Positions 44,043 through 53,998 are shown, counted from the first letter of the stretch. The stretch is DNA of 64,000 nucleotides from Rhodobacteraceae bacterium EL53 (GCA_900313015.1 OMPR01000010.1:62001-126000); one strand, 5' to 3'. Notes: generated from the sequence alone by a model not told the origin. Made by a program: numbers and translations.

Positions 44043-46532
44043 TCAGTCGAGTGTACGTGTGACTTCTTCGCGCTCGAAAATCTCGATGACATCGCCGGGG
44101 CGGATGTCTTCGTAGTTCTCGAATGCCATACCACATTCCTGACCTGACTGAACCTCGGCAACTTCGTCTTTGAAGCGCTTGAGGGTTTTCAGGGTCCCTT
44201 CGTGGATCACAACGTTGTCGCGCAGCAGGCGAACACCAGCAGAGCGGCGTGCAACACCTTCGGTGACCAGACAGCCAGCCACTTTGCCGACGTTGGACAC
44301 CTTGAACACGTCTTTGATGTTGGCGTAACCAATGAAGTTTTCCTTGATCTCCGCGCTCAGCAGGCCAGATGCGGCTGCTTTTACGTCGTCGACCAGATCG
44401 TAGATCACCGAATAGTACCGGATCTCAACACCCTTTTGGTTGGCAGTGTTGCGTGCCGATGTATTGGCGCGGACGTTAAAGCCCATAACCGGTGCGCCGG
44501 ATGCTTCGGCCAAGCCGATATCCGTTTCCGTGATCGCACCAACGCCCGAGTGTAGAACCCGTACGCGGACTTCGTTGTTGCCGATTTTTTCCATCGCCTG
44601 AACGATAGCTTCGGCAGAACCCTGCACATCAGCTTTGACCAGAATCGGCAGTTCAGAGACGTTTTCGTCTTCTTTTGCCTTGGCCATCAACTGTTCCAGC
44701 GTAGTCGCAGCACCGGCAGCAGCACGCTTATCTTTCGCGGCTTTCTCACGGTATTCCGCGATTTCACGTGCCTGTGCCTCGGTCTCGGTCACGTTCAGAA
44801 CGTCGCCCGCTTCGGGTGTACCGTTCAGACCCAGAACCTCAACAGGAACCGATGGACCAGCTTCTTTGACGCGCTCGCCTTTGTCGTTGATCAGCGCACG
44901 AACCTTACCGTACTGCTCACCCACAACAAAGATGTCACCCTGACGGAGCGTACCCTTCTGCACCAGAACGGTGGCAACAGGACCACGACCCACATCCAGC
45001 TGCGCCTCAATCACGGCACCTTGGGCGGCGCGATTTGGGTTGGCTTTCAGTTCTAGAATTTCCGCTTGCAGCGCAATCGCTTCGAGCAGTTGATCTAGGC
45101 CTTGGCCCGTCACTGCCGAAACTTCGACATCCTGAACGTCACCAGACATGGCTTCGACGACAACTTCGTGCTGCAGCAGATCGGTGCGCACTTTGGTCGG
45201 GTTGGCCGCTGGACGGTCAATCTTGTTGATCGCGACGATCATCGGAACACCGGCTGCTTTTGCGTGAGCAATCGCTTCGACCGTTTGGGGCATCACAGCG
45301 TCATCTGCCGCAACAACCAGAACCACGATGTCTGTTACCTGAGCACCGCGTGAGCGCATCGAAGTAAAGGCCGCGTGACCTGGCGTATCAAGGAAGCTGA
45401 GCACCGAACCGCCATCGGTTGTGACCTGATAGGCACCGATGTGCTGGGTGATGCCGCCAGCTTCGCCAGCAACAACGCGGGCATCGCGGATCGCATCCAG
45501 CAACGATGTTTTACCGTGGTCAACGTGGCCCATGATCGTGATGACCGGGGGACGGCTAACCATTTCTTCTTCTTTGTCGTCGACTTCGTTGATCACGTCT
45601 TCGACGTCAGAGTCAGAAACGCGGACTACTTTGTGGCCAAATTCCTGAATGATCAATTCTGCTGTATCGGCGTCGATGGTTTGGTTCTGTGTAACCATCA
45701 TGCCCATCTGCATGAGCGCTTTGACGACCTCGCCAACGCGTTCTGCCATACGGTTCGCCAATTCTGAAACAACAATTGCTTCAGGCAGCTGAACATCACG
45801 GACAACCTTTTCGCGCTCAACTGAACCGCCCATGGCTTTTTGCCGTGCACGTTCCTGTTTCCGCTTCATGGCGGCCATCGAACGATGACGTCCACCTTCG
45901 CCACCAGTGGCTTGACCCAGTGTCAGCTTACCAGAGCGACGACCATCATCACGGCCTTTGCCACGCGATGGGCGCTGTTCACGTTCACGCTCGTTTTTGC
46001 GCTGTGATGGTGCCGCAAGGGGTTTATTTGGCGCGGGGCGCGAAGGGGCGTCTGCTTTAGGTGCCGCTGGAGCCGGAGCAGGAGCTGCCGCACGCTTGCT
46101 GGCCGCTTCGGCCTCTTTGCGTAGACGCTCTTCTTCTTCGGCCTTCAGACGAGCGCGTTCGGCACGTTCTTTTTCTTCGCGTTCTTTCGCTTCGATTTCG
46201 GCACGACGGCGAGCACGTTCTTCTTCACGTGCCTTTTCTTCTGCTGCACGCTTGGCAGCATCTTCGACTTCACGCGCTTTGGCGGCTTGAACCGCTTTTA
46301 GGCGACGCGCCATTTCGACGTCGGTAATTCCTGCAGGTCGACGCGACGGATCCCCGATGGGGCCAGTGCCCCCGGATTTGCCAGCGCCGGGCTTGGGAAC
46401 CACAACGCGTTTGCGTTTGGTTTCCACCACGACATTCTTGGTCCGTCCATGGCTGAAACTTTGCTTCACATTCCCCGGACGGGAACCGCCACCACGTACA
46501 CCCAATGTCTTTTTGCCGTCACTATCGCTCAT
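44043..46532 (-). CDS. infB: Translation initiation factor IF-2
   Basis: The 829-residue GTPase brings initiator tRNA to the 30S ribosome. It has a long charged N-terminal region rich in Glu/Arg/Lys (about 70-190), the G1 loop GHVDHGKT (335-342), [12 protein letters not shown], and C-terminal domains ending [16 protein letters not shown]. The start at ATG 46532 gives [12 protein letters not shown]; the open frame extends to 46700 but overlaps the ylxR gene and is not conserved. Last gene in the nusA operon. A terminator follows. Confidence 0.96.
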   Translation of the reverse strand: MSDSDGKKTLGVRGGGSRPGNVKQSFSHGRTKNVVVETKRKRVVVPKPGAGKSGGTGPIGDPSRRPAGITDVEMARRLKAVQAAKAREVEDAAKRAAEEKAREEERARRRAEIEAKEREEKERAERARLKAEEEERLRKEAEAASKRAAAPAPAPAAPKADAPSRPAPNKPLAAPSQRKNEREREQRPSRGKGRDDGRRSGKLTLGQATGGEGGRHRSMAAMKRKQERARQKAMGGSVEREKVVRDVQLPEAIVVSELANRMAERVGEVVKALMQMGMMVTQNQTIDADTAELIIQEFGHKVVRVSDSDVEDVINEVDDKEEEMVSRPPVITIMGHVDHGKTSLLDAIRDARVVAGEAGGITQHIGAYQVTTDGGSVLSFLDTPGHAAFTSMRSRGAQVTDIVVLVVAADDAVMPQTVEAIAHAKAAGVPMIVAINKIDRPAANPTKVRTDLLQHEVVVEAMSGDVQDVEVSAVTGQGLDQLLEAIALQAEILELKANPNRAAQGAVIEAQLDVGRGPVATVLVQKGTLRQGDIFVVGEQYGKVRALINDKGERVKEAGPSVPVEVLGLNGTPEAGDVLNVTETEAQAREIAEYREKAAKDKRAAAGAATTLEQLMAKAKEDENVSELPILVKADVQGSAEAIVQAMEKIGNNEVRVRVLHSGVGAITETDIGLAEASGAPVMGFNVRANTSARNTANQKGVEIRYYSVIYDLVDDVKAAASGLLSAEIKENFIGYANIKDVFKVSNVGKVAGCLVTEGVARRSAGVRLLRDNVVIHEGTLKTLKRFKDEVAEVQSGQECGMAFENYEDIRPGDVIEIFEREEVTRTLD

Positions 46533-46540
46533 TAAGCTTA

Positions 46541-47161
46541 TTACCCTTCCGTGCGGCCGCTGCCGCCATCCGTTTCGCGCAAGCCTCGCAAGCGCTGCGC
46601 TTCCTGTACAACACGTTTGGCGAGTCCACCAGAGGTCAGCGCCGCATGTATCACTGTTTGGCGGCCAAAGGCCATGCCCAATTCGTCTGCGGTGAGCCAA
46701 CCGATGTACTTGCCCAAGTGTGGTGTACTTAGTTTTGACTTGCCGCGCCCAGATCCATCAGATGCCTGAAGCAAAATCTGAGCTTCTTCCTTGTCGAGCC
46801 ATGACTTAACCTTTTCAAAGCCCGCCACTGCTGCGCCTGACTTGCGCGCCAAACTCAGCAAATCGACCACCCGACGAACCAGCTGACGTTCAATATCGTC
46901 CACCAGTCCATCTGCGATCGTAACTTGCATTTTAAGGCCGCGCGCAAACATCTTTTTGCTGACAGCCTTGTCTAAAATGGCCCGATCGGCTGCAACGTAA
47001 ACGCCGCGACCGGGCAATTTGCCCATCACATCTGGATAAACCTGACCATCAGGCCCCGCCACAAAACGAATCAGCCCATATTTTGGCTGCACTTCGCCTG
47101 TGACGATGCACTTGCGGTCTGGACCATCCGAGTGATCCTTGGAGACGCCACCGCGACCCAT
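46541..47161 (-). CDS. YlxR family RNA-binding protein with L7Ae-like C-terminal domain
   Basis: The 206-residue protein has an N-terminal YlxR/DUF448 domain (about 1-90) with [19 protein letters not shown] and the LPGRGVYV motif, and a C-terminal half (about 95-200) resembling an L7Ae-like RNA-binding fold ([31 protein letters not shown]). The fused form is usual in alphaproteobacteria. It sits between nusA and infB (8-base gap to infB), so it probably works with RNA in transcription or ribosome assembly. The exact role is not known to me. Confidence 0.88.
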   Translation of the reverse strand: MGRGGVSKDHSDGPDRKCIVTGEVQPKYGLIRFVAGPDGQVYPDVMGKLPGRGVYVAADRAILDKAVSKKMFARGLKMQVTIADGLVDDIERQLVRRVVDLLSLARKSGAAVAGFEKVKSWLDKEEAQILLQASDGSGRGKSKLSTPHLGKYIGWLTADELGMAFGRQTVIHAALTSGGLAKRVVQEAQRLRGLRETDGGSGRTEG

Positions 47162-47184
47162 CTGGAAACCTCCGGGGCCTGAGA

Positions 47185-48822
47185 TCAGGCCCCGGCCTCC
47201 TGATCAGAGGCGTCGGTGTCTAGATCGTCTGTCTCAGTGTCTTCATCCTCGTCTGTTTCCAAATCGGCGGGATCAACCCAACCCAATAGAACGCGTGCTG
47301 TCATAACCATGTGCTGAGCTTCTTCCAACGTCATGTTGAAGGGCTCCAGAATGCCGTCGTCTTTGACGCGCTGGCCATCGACTGATGTCCAGCCACCGGC
47401 CAATTCCCAGTCCGCGCAAGTGGCAAAGTCTTCCAACGTTTTCACGTCGTCTTTTGCCAGAGCTTCCACCATTTGGGGTGTCAGACCGTCAAATTCAATA
47501 AGGCTGTCTTCGGCACCCAGGGCACGGGCTGCATCCAGTGCGGCTTTGGCCTGTGCTTCCAGGTATTCGCGGGCGCGGGTCTGCAGCTCTTGAGCGGTGC
47601 TTTCGTCAACGCCGTCGATGACGATCAGTTCGTCCAGCTCGACGTACGCGACTTCTTCGAGGTTGGTGAACCCTTCGGACACCAGCAACTGAGCAAAGAA
47701 CTCGTCCAGATCCAGCGCTTTGATGAACAATCCGGTGCGCGCTTCGAATTCTTTCTGGCGACGTGCGGATTCTTCTTCTTCGGTCATGATGTCGATATCG
47801 AGACCGGTCAACTGGCTTGCCAGACGGACGTTTTGACCGCGACGACCAATTGCCAGCGACAGCTGCTCTTCGGGGACAACAACTTCGATACGCTCGGCTT
47901 CTTCGTCCAGAACAACCTTGGACACTTCTGCAGGCTGCAGTGCGTTCACAAGGAATGTTGGCTGATCTTCGTTCCACGGGATGATGTCGATCTTTTCACC
48001 CTGCAGTTCGTTCACAACCGCCTGAACCCGGCTACCGCGCATACCAACACAGGCACCAACGGGATCGATCGAGTTATCAAACGAGATCACAGCAATCTTG
48101 GCTCGCGAACCGGGGTCGCGGGCTACGGCTTTGATCTGGATGATGCCGTCATAGATTTCAGGCACTTCCATTTTGAACAGCTCAGCCATGAATTCAGGCG
48201 CGGTTCGCGACAAGAAAATCTGAGGACCACGGGGTTCGCGACGGACGTCTTTGATGTAGCACCGCACACGATCGTTCGGGCGATAGCTTTCGCGACCGAT
48301 CTTTTCGTTGCGACGCAAGATCGCTTCACCAGCGCCCACATCGACGATGACGTTGCCGTATTCTTCACGTTTGACCAGACCATTGATGATGGTGCCTGCG
48401 CGGTCTTTGAATTCTTCGAACTGGCGATCACGCTCAGCTTCGCGCACCTTTTGCAGAATGACCTGCTTGGCGGATTGGGCCGCGATACGGCCCATTTCCA
48501 CTGGCGGGACTTCTTCGACGAAAGTGTCACCCACTTGTGGATCAGCCATGTATTGCTTGGCTTGCACGACTGTGAATTCGGACTGGTAGTTTTCCAGTTC
48601 CTCGTCTTCGACGACGGTGCGGACGCGGGTAAAGGTTGCTTTACCGGTCTTGCGGTCGATGGACACACGAATGTCCATCTCTGCGCCGTAGCGAGACTTT
48701 GCAGCGCGTGCTAGGCTCTCTTCCATCGCGTCGACAACCAGACCGGGGTCGATCATCTTTTCGCGGGCCACGGCCTCGGCGGTTTGCAACAGCTCAAGCT
48801 GGTTTGCAGAGGTAATTGCCAT
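47185..48822 (-). CDS. nusA: Transcription termination/antitermination factor NusA
   Basis: The 545-residue protein has the N-terminal RNA polymerase-binding domain, an S1 segment around residues 130-200 (GTIINGLVKREEYGNVIVDVG), two KH domains (VGACVGMRGSRVQAV and LAIGRRGQNVRLASQL) and an acidic C-terminus with two helix-hairpin repeats and the final DEDEDTETDDLD tail. It controls pausing, termination and antitermination, and binds RNA of its own leader in some bacteria. Start ATG overlaps the rimP stop by one base (TAATG). Confidence 0.97.
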   Translation of the reverse strand: MAITSANQLELLQTAEAVAREKMIDPGLVVDAMEESLARAAKSRYGAEMDIRVSIDRKTGKATFTRVRTVVEDEELENYQSEFTVVQAKQYMADPQVGDTFVEEVPPVEMGRIAAQSAKQVILQKVREAERDRQFEEFKDRAGTIINGLVKREEYGNVIVDVGAGEAILRRNEKIGRESYRPNDRVRCYIKDVRREPRGPQIFLSRTAPEFMAELFKMEVPEIYDGIIQIKAVARDPGSRAKIAVISFDNSIDPVGACVGMRGSRVQAVVNELQGEKIDIIPWNEDQPTFLVNALQPAEVSKVVLDEEAERIEVVVPEEQLSLAIGRRGQNVRLASQLTGLDIDIMTEEEESARRQKEFEARTGLFIKALDLDEFFAQLLVSEGFTNLEEVAYVELDELIVIDGVDESTAQELQTRAREYLEAQAKAALDAARALGAEDSLIEFDGLTPQMVEALAKDDVKTLEDFATCADWELAGGWTSVDGQRVKDDGILEPFNMTLEEAQHMVMTARVLLGWVDPADLETDEDEDTETDDLDTDASDQEAGA

Positions 48823-49400
48823 TAGTTGTCCTCCTCGTCAGACTCGTCGGCCTCGACCTCGTCGAAAGCGTCTTCGTTCAGGTTGCCAGCAGCTTTGCGC
48901 TGTCGCAGCATTTCGGTGATCAGGTCATCGGTCAAAACCAGTTTGGCGTCGCTGAGCCATTCAAATTGCAGACCAATTGTTCCTTCTTCGATGTTGATCA
49001 GAACTTCGTTTCCTTCAACACCGGCCAACTCACCCTTGAACCGGCGACGTCCGTCGATCAGCTCGGTGGTTTCGATTTTCGCCTCGTAGCCTTCGAACAT
49101 GTCGAAATCTTTGAGACGTGTCAGGGGGCGGTCGATGCCGGGGCTCGACACTTCCAACGCGTAAGTTTCCAGAATTGGATCCTCAACGTCGAGCGTTGCG
49201 CTCACCGCGTTCGAGATTGCCGCGCAATCATCCACTTCGATCCCGCCACCGGCCTTGTCGGCCATGATTTGCAGGGTTGTTGTTTTGCCGCTCATCAACC
49301 GAACACGCACTAATTCATACCCCAGATCTTCGATCACGGGGGTGATGATTTCGGCCATTCGCTGATCAATTGCAGCTTTTGCTATCAGGTCGTTTGTCAT
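48822..49400 (-). CDS. rimP: Ribosome maturation factor RimP
   Basis: The 192-residue protein helps assemble the 30S subunit. Typical parts are [36 protein letters not shown] and [15 protein letters not shown]. It ends in a long acidic tail ([10 protein letters not shown]). ATG 49400 gives [17 protein letters not shown]; the longer open frame to 49556 runs through the terminator hairpin and promoter region and is rejected. The first gene of its operon, with an unusual leader. Confidence 0.94.
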   Translation of the reverse strand: MTNDLIAKAAIDQRMAEIITPVIEDLGYELVRVRLMSGKTTTLQIMADKAGGGIEVDDCAAISNAVSATLDVEDPILETYALEVSSPGIDRPLTRLKDFDMFEGYEAKIETTELIDGRRRFKGELAGVEGNEVLINIEEGTIGLQFEWLSDAKLVLTDDLITEMLRQRKAAGNLNEDAFDEVEADESDEEDN

Positions 49401-49413
49401 GTCGTCCAAGCAC

Positions 49414-49436
49414 AAAAAAACGGGCGCGCGGCCCGT
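49414..49436 (-). terminator. Intrinsic terminator inside the rimP leader (attenuator candidate)
   Basis: On the minus strand ACGGGC (49431-49436) pairs with GCCCGT (49420-49425) around CGCGC and is followed by seven T residues. It ends only 13 bases before the rimP start codon. No promoter fits between it and the gene, so transcription must cross it. Confidence 0.75.
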
Positions 49437-49491
49437 CATATATTCCGGTGGTACCCCGGACCCAAAGACCCGACGCGCCGCTGTTGAAAGC

Positions 49492-49520
49492 CATATACGC
49501 CCGTTCCCCCGAGTCTGCAA
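49492..49520 (-). promoter_or_regulatory. Likely promoter of the rimP-nusA-ylxR-infB operon
   Basis: On the minus strand TTGCAG (49515-49520) is followed after 17 bases by TATATG (49492-49497). Transcription would start near 49485 and pass the hairpin at 49414-49436 before reaching rimP at 49400. Confidence 0.45.
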
Positions 49521-49574
49521 CCCCCGGTGTTTCGTGCGATGCGTTTCGCGACGCAACTCAGGTATGAGGTCAGT

Positions 49575-50405
49575 TTAAAGCATCCACCAACGTTCAGCGA
49601 TCCGCCCATCGTCCAGCACTGCCCGGGGGTTGATGTGTCGGGGCATACCAACCGTACCTGCAATCGCCAGCGCCATGTCGCGTTCCGACGGATGGTAGCG
49701 GAATTTCGACCGTTCGCGCAGTCCTTCAGGCTGGGGCAGGGCGGCCACATCGACGTATCCGTCACGCAAGGCTTCGGCGCGCACTGCGGCGTCGGGGATT
49801 ACGATGACTTCGATCTGATCGATCCAACCCGCCTGACCTTGTTTGTAATGACTGGGCTGTTTAGTTCCACGGAAATGGCGGCCTTCCTGAGCCTGTGATG
49901 CGCGATAGCAGCCTGTACCAATTGCCGTTTCAAGGGGACCGCTAACCTGCCCATCGGGCCCAATACGACACTGCGCATCAGCCAGCAGGAAGGGAAGCCC
50001 GGGGTTGCCCTGAACAAGTTCGAGACGCAATTGGGACGCTGCTGTCGCCTCGATACTGTTCAATTCGTGTAAGTTTTCCAACGATTTGATAACATCGGTG
50101 ACATGCAGGGCGGGGCCGCCGTGAAACAGTACATCGTCGCGAAGGTCGATAGTCCAAATGCGGGCATCAGGGCTGGCTTGCCAGCTTGTAGCAAGTTCTC
50201 CGCGCAGCGCGCCATCGGGGCCGATTTCGGTCAGCGTGTCAAACAGCGCGCCTCGGGCGATTAGATCCAGCGAATCGTCGCGTGGGACTGCAAGGCGTAA
50301 GGTGCCGCCTGTCTTTGGCGCGGCTTCAAGGGCGACGCCGGTTGCGGCCAGCAAGGCAGCGGCTGCACCAGTTGAAAAGAGCGCGCGGCGGTCGATACGG
50401 GTCAT
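49575..50405 (-). CDS. Shortened peptide-type solute-binding protein
   Basis: The 276-residue protein starts with a twin-arginine-like signal (IDRRALFSTGAAAALLAA) and then follows the first lobe of family 5 peptide-binding proteins: TGGTLRLAVPRDDSLDLI, a segment on peptide transport, and VRAEALRDGYVDVAALPQPEG. It then jumps to the usual end, GRIAERWWML. Full proteins have about 500 residues, so the middle lobe appears to be missing while the reading frame stays open. The stop of pip overlaps its start by ATGA. A binding role is doubtful; transport genes are not adjacent. Confidence 0.65.
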   Translation of the reverse strand: MTRIDRRALFSTGAAAALLAATGVALEAAPKTGGTLRLAVPRDDSLDLIARGALFDTLTEIGPDGALRGELATSWQASPDARIWTIDLRDDVLFHGGPALHVTDVIKSLENLHELNSIEATAASQLRLELVQGNPGLPFLLADAQCRIGPDGQVSGPLETAIGTGCYRASQAQEGRHFRGTKQPSHYKQGQAGWIDQIEVIVIPDAAVRAEALRDGYVDVAALPQPEGLRERSKFRYHPSERDMALAIAGTVGMPRHINPRAVLDDGRIAERWWML

Positions 50406-51379
50406 GTCACTTGCTCCGCTATGCGATCCATTGCACGTACCAGTTCGGCGCTGATGCCGGGTTCTGATAAGGCGTGCCCCGCGTTACGAACCATTTTAAG
50501 TTCGGACATCGGCCAGAGTTCACTCAGTTTCCAAGCAGAACTGGGCGGGCAAATCATGTCATAACGACCCTGCACGATCACGCCGGGGATGTGGGAAATC
50601 CGGCCCATATTGGCTAGAATCTGGCCGTCGAATTCCAGAAACCCATCGTTGATAAAGTAATGGTTCTCAAGGCGGGCAAAGGCACGGGCATATTCGCCGG
50701 GGCTTTCCCCGGTCGAACCGTTTGAATGGATCGAGGCGAGGGCGTTTTCCCAAGCAGACCAAGCCCTACCGTATCGGATTTCCTCGGTCATATTCCCGGA
50801 AAACAAGCGTTTATGATAGGCTTGAATCATGTCTCCATGTTCGTTCTCAGGAATAAGATTGGCAAAACGAGCCCAGGTTTCAGGCCAGAATTTTCCAGCA
50901 CCGCCTCCATAAAACCAATCCAGTTCGGATTGGGTCATCAGGAAAACACCCCGCAAAATCAGGTGCATAACCCGATCTGGGTGAGCTTGTGCATAGAGCA
51001 GCGATAGGGTTGCGCCCCAGCTACCACCAAAGACCATCCATTGTTCAATGTCGAAGGTGCGCCGAATGGTTTCGATGTCGGATACCAGATGCCATGTCGT
51101 GTTTTCCTCAACCGAGGCATAGGGGCGTGACCGACCGCAGCCGCGTTGATCAAACAGAATTACGCGATAGACAGCAGGGTCGAAATAGCGCCGCATCGCG
51201 GGGCTGCAGCCGCCGCCGGGGCCGCCGTGCAGAACCACAACGGGCACACCGTCTGGGTTGCCGCATTGTTCGACATAGATGCGATGGCCTTGTCCAACAT
51301 CGAGAATCCGCTGATCAAAAGGTTCGATCGGCGGGTAGAGATATTGCACTGCGCGCTTTTGGTCCGGGTATTTGTCCAT
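50402..51379 (-). CDS. pip: Proline iminopeptidase
   Basis: The 325-residue alpha/beta hydrolase has the oxyanion motif VVLHGGPGGG, the nucleophile elbow GGSWGATLSLLYA and the FDQRGCGRSRP segment typical of bacterial proline iminopeptidases (peptidase family S33). It removes N-terminal proline from peptides in the cytoplasm. The 4-base ATGA overlap links it to the shortened binding protein downstream. ubiG is divergent, 48 bases away. Confidence 0.92.
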   Translation of the reverse strand: MDKYPDQKRAVQYLYPPIEPFDQRILDVGQGHRIYVEQCGNPDGVPVVVLHGGPGGGCSPAMRRYFDPAVYRVILFDQRGCGRSRPYASVEENTTWHLVSDIETIRRTFDIEQWMVFGGSWGATLSLLYAQAHPDRVMHLILRGVFLMTQSELDWFYGGGAGKFWPETWARFANLIPENEHGDMIQAYHKRLFSGNMTEEIRYGRAWSAWENALASIHSNGSTGESPGEYARAFARLENHYFINDGFLEFDGQILANMGRISHIPGVIVQGRYDMICPPSSAWKLSELWPMSELKMVRNAGHALSEPGISAELVRAMDRIAEQVT

Positions 51380-51427
51380 TATGGGCCTATATAGTCCTTA
51401 AGGATAAAAGAGCATACGGAGACAGGA

Positions 51428-52174
51428 ATGCAAGCGCATCCAAACACAGTGGACCCGTCTGAGGTTGCCAAATTCGAAGCAATGGCTGCGGAATGGTGGG
51501 ATCCGAACGGTAAATTCAAACCGCTTCATATGCTCAATCCGTGTCGTTTGGACTATATCACCCAGCAGATTGCGGGCGAATTTGACCGTGATCTGACGCA
51601 GGCTAACCCGTTCAAAGGATTGCGTATTCTGGACATTGGCTGTGGCGGTGGATTGTTGTCTGAGCCGATGGCGCGGCTGGGGGCGACTGTGGTGGGCGCA
51701 GATGCCGCAGGGGGGAACCTGCCGGTGGCGCAATTGCATGCTGAACAATCTGGTCTGGAAATAGATTATCGCCACACCACAGCCGAAGACATGGCCGCAG
51801 CCGGTGAACAGTTTGATGTGGTCCTGAATATGGAAGTGGTCGAGCACGTCGCCGATCCGCTGGCCTATCTCACTGCAACACAACAACTTTTGAGCCCCGG
51901 TGGGTTGGAGATCTGTTCGACGATCAACCGGAACCCCAAGTCCTATGCTGTTGCGATTGTGGGGGCCGAGGTGATCATGAAATGGTTGCCCAAAGGCACG
52001 CATGAGTGGTCGAAATTTATTACGCCGGATGAGTTGGCCGAGTTGCTGACCCAAGCCGGGTTGGACGTGGTGGATCGCAAGGGATTCGTGTTCAATCCGA
52101 TCTTGTGGAGCTGGTCGATTTCGGATCGCGACCTAAGCGTGAACTATGTGACCGCCAGCGTGAAGCCCAGCTAA
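51428..52174 (+). CDS. ubiG: Ubiquinone biosynthesis O-methyltransferase
   Basis: The 248-residue SAM enzyme performs both O-methylations of ubiquinone synthesis. It has the opening [24 protein letters not shown] loop [18 protein letters not shown], the [10 protein letters not shown] motif and [23 protein letters not shown] 51428 follows GGAGACAGGA. It is alone; the neighbouring genes are not part of quinone synthesis. Confidence 0.95.
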   Translation: MQAHPNTVDPSEVAKFEAMAAEWWDPNGKFKPLHMLNPCRLDYITQQIAGEFDRDLTQANPFKGLRILDIGCGGGLLSEPMARLGATVVGADAAGGNLPVAQLHAEQSGLEIDYRHTTAEDMAAAGEQFDVVLNMEVVEHVADPLAYLTATQQLLSPGGLEICSTINRNPKSYAVAIVGAEVIMKWLPKGTHEWSKFITPDELAELLTQAGLDVVDRKGFVFNPILWSWSISDRDLSVNYVTASVKPS

Positions 52175-52184
52175 CGCACGCCCT

Positions 52185-52397
52185 GTTAACCGCCGATTCC
52201 AGAGGGGTTTGGCGGCCTGCGGGGCGCAAATCAGAGCTTGTTTTGGGGACTCTGACCGGGATTCCGTACGATTCACGATTTGAGAGAACCGCCGAAAGCA
52301 CCCCAATTTTGCCAGGTTGGGGAGTTTGGGCGTGATTTCGTACGGAACGATCCTGCACCATCCCAATGGGCATGCGAATCAGGTTAACGCGCCGATT
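52185..52397. repeat. Intergenic region with an inverted repeat and an imperfect direct repeat
   Basis: Between ubiG and marR (52175-52419, 245 bases, no gene) TTCCGTACGA at 52262-52271 recurs inverted at 52338-52347. Between the arms lies a CCCCAA/TTGGGG hairpin near 52301-52322. The outer part carries similar direct copies, GTTAACCGCCGATT at 52185-52198 and GTTAACGCGCCGATT at 52383-52397. It could be a regulatory region of ubiG or marR or a small decayed repeat element; I cannot decide. Confidence 0.45.
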
Positions 52398-52419
52398 TTG
52401 TGACGCAGCGTTGCCGGGT

Positions 52420-52860
52420 TTAGCCGTCTTCGAGCTGAATGCGCAGATCCCGCAGCACGGGCAGGGCGGTGCGGACGCGGTCTGATCCGAGTTCGCCCAC
52501 GACCTTGGTGATCAGCGGTGCGATGGTGGAAATCGCACGATCGCGCGCTTGCAGACCGGCGGGGCTGAGCGCGACCATCTTGCGGCGTGCATCGTCCCAA
52601 TCCGGGCGGATGTGAATGTATCCGGCCCATTCCAGTTTCGCCAAAGTATTGGTGATGGCACCACGGGTCACATGAAAGGTGGTGGCCAATTGGGCCGGGG
52701 TGCGTTCGCCACCAACTGAGGCCAGATGGTTTAGCACTGAGAAATGCGAAATTTCCATGCCTTTGGGCAGCGCACGGCTGAGCCGATTGCGCAGCAGTTG
52801 GTCGGCGGTCAGGATCTCGCTGAACAGCGTGACCGCTAAGGCATTGGTATCGTCGGTCAT
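52420..52860 (-). CDS. MarR family transcriptional regulator
   Basis: The 146-residue protein has the winged helix-turn-helix of MarR repressors: HFSVLNHLASVGGERTPAQLATTFHVTRGAITNTLAKLEWAGY in the DNA-binding half and DDARRKMVALSPAGLQ in the wing. ATG 52860 is chosen; an extension to 52899 overlaps the nitrilase gene. It is the third gene of grxC-nit-marR. The intergenic repeat just downstream may carry its target, which is inference. Its signal is unknown. Confidence 0.88.
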   Translation of the reverse strand: MTDDTNALAVTLFSEILTADQLLRNRLSRALPKGMEISHFSVLNHLASVGGERTPAQLATTFHVTRGAITNTLAKLEWAGYIHIRPDWDDARRKMVALSPAGLQARDRAISTIAPLITKVVGELGSDRVRTALPVLRDLRIQLEDG

Positions 52861-52873
52861 TTTCAGATCTGGA

Positions 52874-53704
52874 TTAGGGGCCTGTGAAGGGCCGAACATG
52901 AGTCAGAACAGGCACTTTGCGCCGTGCTTCTGTAACAGATGTATCATCCAGATCAAAATAGTGAATGCCCGGCGTGGTCCCTGCGTCGATTAGGACCTCG
53001 CCCCAGGGCGCAACAACCAGCGAATGGCCGTGGGTGTGGCGCACCTTGCCGCGGGTTGTGGGGTGTTCGCCGCATTGGCCCGGTGCAATCACCCAGCACC
53101 CGGTTTCAATGGCCCGGGCGCGCAGCAGCGATTCCCAATGCGCCGCGCCGGTGACGGGCGAAAACGCGGCTGGAACGGTCAGGATCGTGGCGCCTGCGTG
53201 GGCCAGCTGGGCGTGCAGATGTGGGAACCGCAGGTCGTAACAGATGGTCATGCCGACTTTGCCGAACTCAGTATCAGCCACCACGGCCCGTTCACCGGGG
53301 CGGTAGTTGGCTGATTCGCGGAAGGTTTCGGTTTCGGTAACTTGCACATCGAACATGTGGATCTTGTCGTACTGTGCGACGATGTCGCCCTGTGGGTTGA
53401 TCATGAACGAGCGGTTGGCGAAGCGGCCATCGGGGTCATGCGTTTTGATCCCCAGTGACCCGATCAGAATCCAGATCCCCAATTCAGCGGCTTGGGCGCG
53501 CAGACCGGCGAGGGTGATGTCATCCTCTTGGTGCTGCAGAACCTCGCGTTGGCGCGTGGTGCTGTTTGAGATGCAATTCGTCACCTCGGGGGTGAGGACA
53601 AAGCGCGCGTCATTTGCTGCCGCCTCGGCGATCATACCGCGCACCATGTTCAGGTTCGCAGCGGGATCATCCGAGGAAGTGATTTGAATCAGGGCCGTTT
53701 TCAT
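52874..53704 (-). CDS. Carbon-nitrogen hydrolase (Nit1/Nit2-like amidase)
   Basis: The 276-residue protein has the nitrilase triad E40 (VLTPEVTN), K114 (YDKIHMFDV) and C155 (ICYDLRFP). The TICYDLRFP and HMFDVQV context fit deaminated glutathione amidase, an omega-amidase-like repair enzyme. The glutaredoxin gene in the same operon makes a glutathione link plausible. Start ATG overlaps the grxC stop by one base; marR follows 13 bases later. Confidence 0.87.
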   Translation of the reverse strand: MKTALIQITSSDDPAANLNMVRGMIAEAAANDARFVLTPEVTNCISNSTTRQREVLQHQEDDITLAGLRAQAAELGIWILIGSLGIKTHDPDGRFANRSFMINPQGDIVAQYDKIHMFDVQVTETETFRESANYRPGERAVVADTEFGKVGMTICYDLRFPHLHAQLAHAGATILTVPAAFSPVTGAAHWESLLRARAIETGCWVIAPGQCGEHPTTRGKVRHTHGHSLVVAPWGEVLIDAGTTPGIHYFDLDDTSVTEARRKVPVLTHVRPFTGP

Positions 53705-53961
53705 CAGGCTGCCAGCAACCCGTCGAGTTTGCCGTCCTGTTCCAGTTCATACAGATCATCACAGCCACCCACGTGGGTTTCGCCAACAAAGATTTGCGGA
53801 ACGGTGCGGCCACCATTGGCGCGCTGGATCATCTCGGGCTTGCGCTTGGGATTCCGCAGCACGTCGATTTCGGTGAATTCAACGCCCTTTTGATTCAACA
53901 GGCGTTTGGCCGCGTGACAGAATCCGCAAAGCGGTGAGGTGTAGATTTCGACCGGTTTCAT
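53704..53961 (-). CDS. grxC: Glutaredoxin (Grx3-like)
   Basis: The 85-residue protein has the thioredoxin fold with active-site CGFC (C12-C15) rather than the usual CPYC, then the cis-proline motif RTVPQIFVGETHVGGCDDL. It reduces disulfides and mixed glutathione disulfides in the cytoplasm. It is first in the grxC-nit-marR operon, with comF 37 bases upstream. Confidence 0.92.
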   Translation of the reverse strand: MKPVEIYTSPLCGFCHAAKRLLNQKGVEFTEIDVLRNPKRKPEMIQRANGGRTVPQIFVGETHVGGCDDLYELEQDGKLDGLLAA

Positions 53962-53998
53962 GTTCGTTCCCTAGAAAGTTGCGTCAATCTAGGGGGAA

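Noticed and set aside
47473-48714. 413-codon open frame on the plus strand opposite nusA
   Set aside because: It is an antisense shadow of a highly conserved gene; its translation is Phe/Cys/His-rich with no domain.
49437-49574. tRNA-like sequence before rimP (as in E. coli, where a tRNA precedes rimP)
   Set aside because: No acceptor, D, anticodon and T-arm pairing can be built; the region reads better as promoter plus leader hairpin.
52175-52419. Insertion sequence remnant between ubiG and marR
   Set aside because: No transposase fragment and no true terminal inverted repeats at the ends; only short internal repeats are seen.
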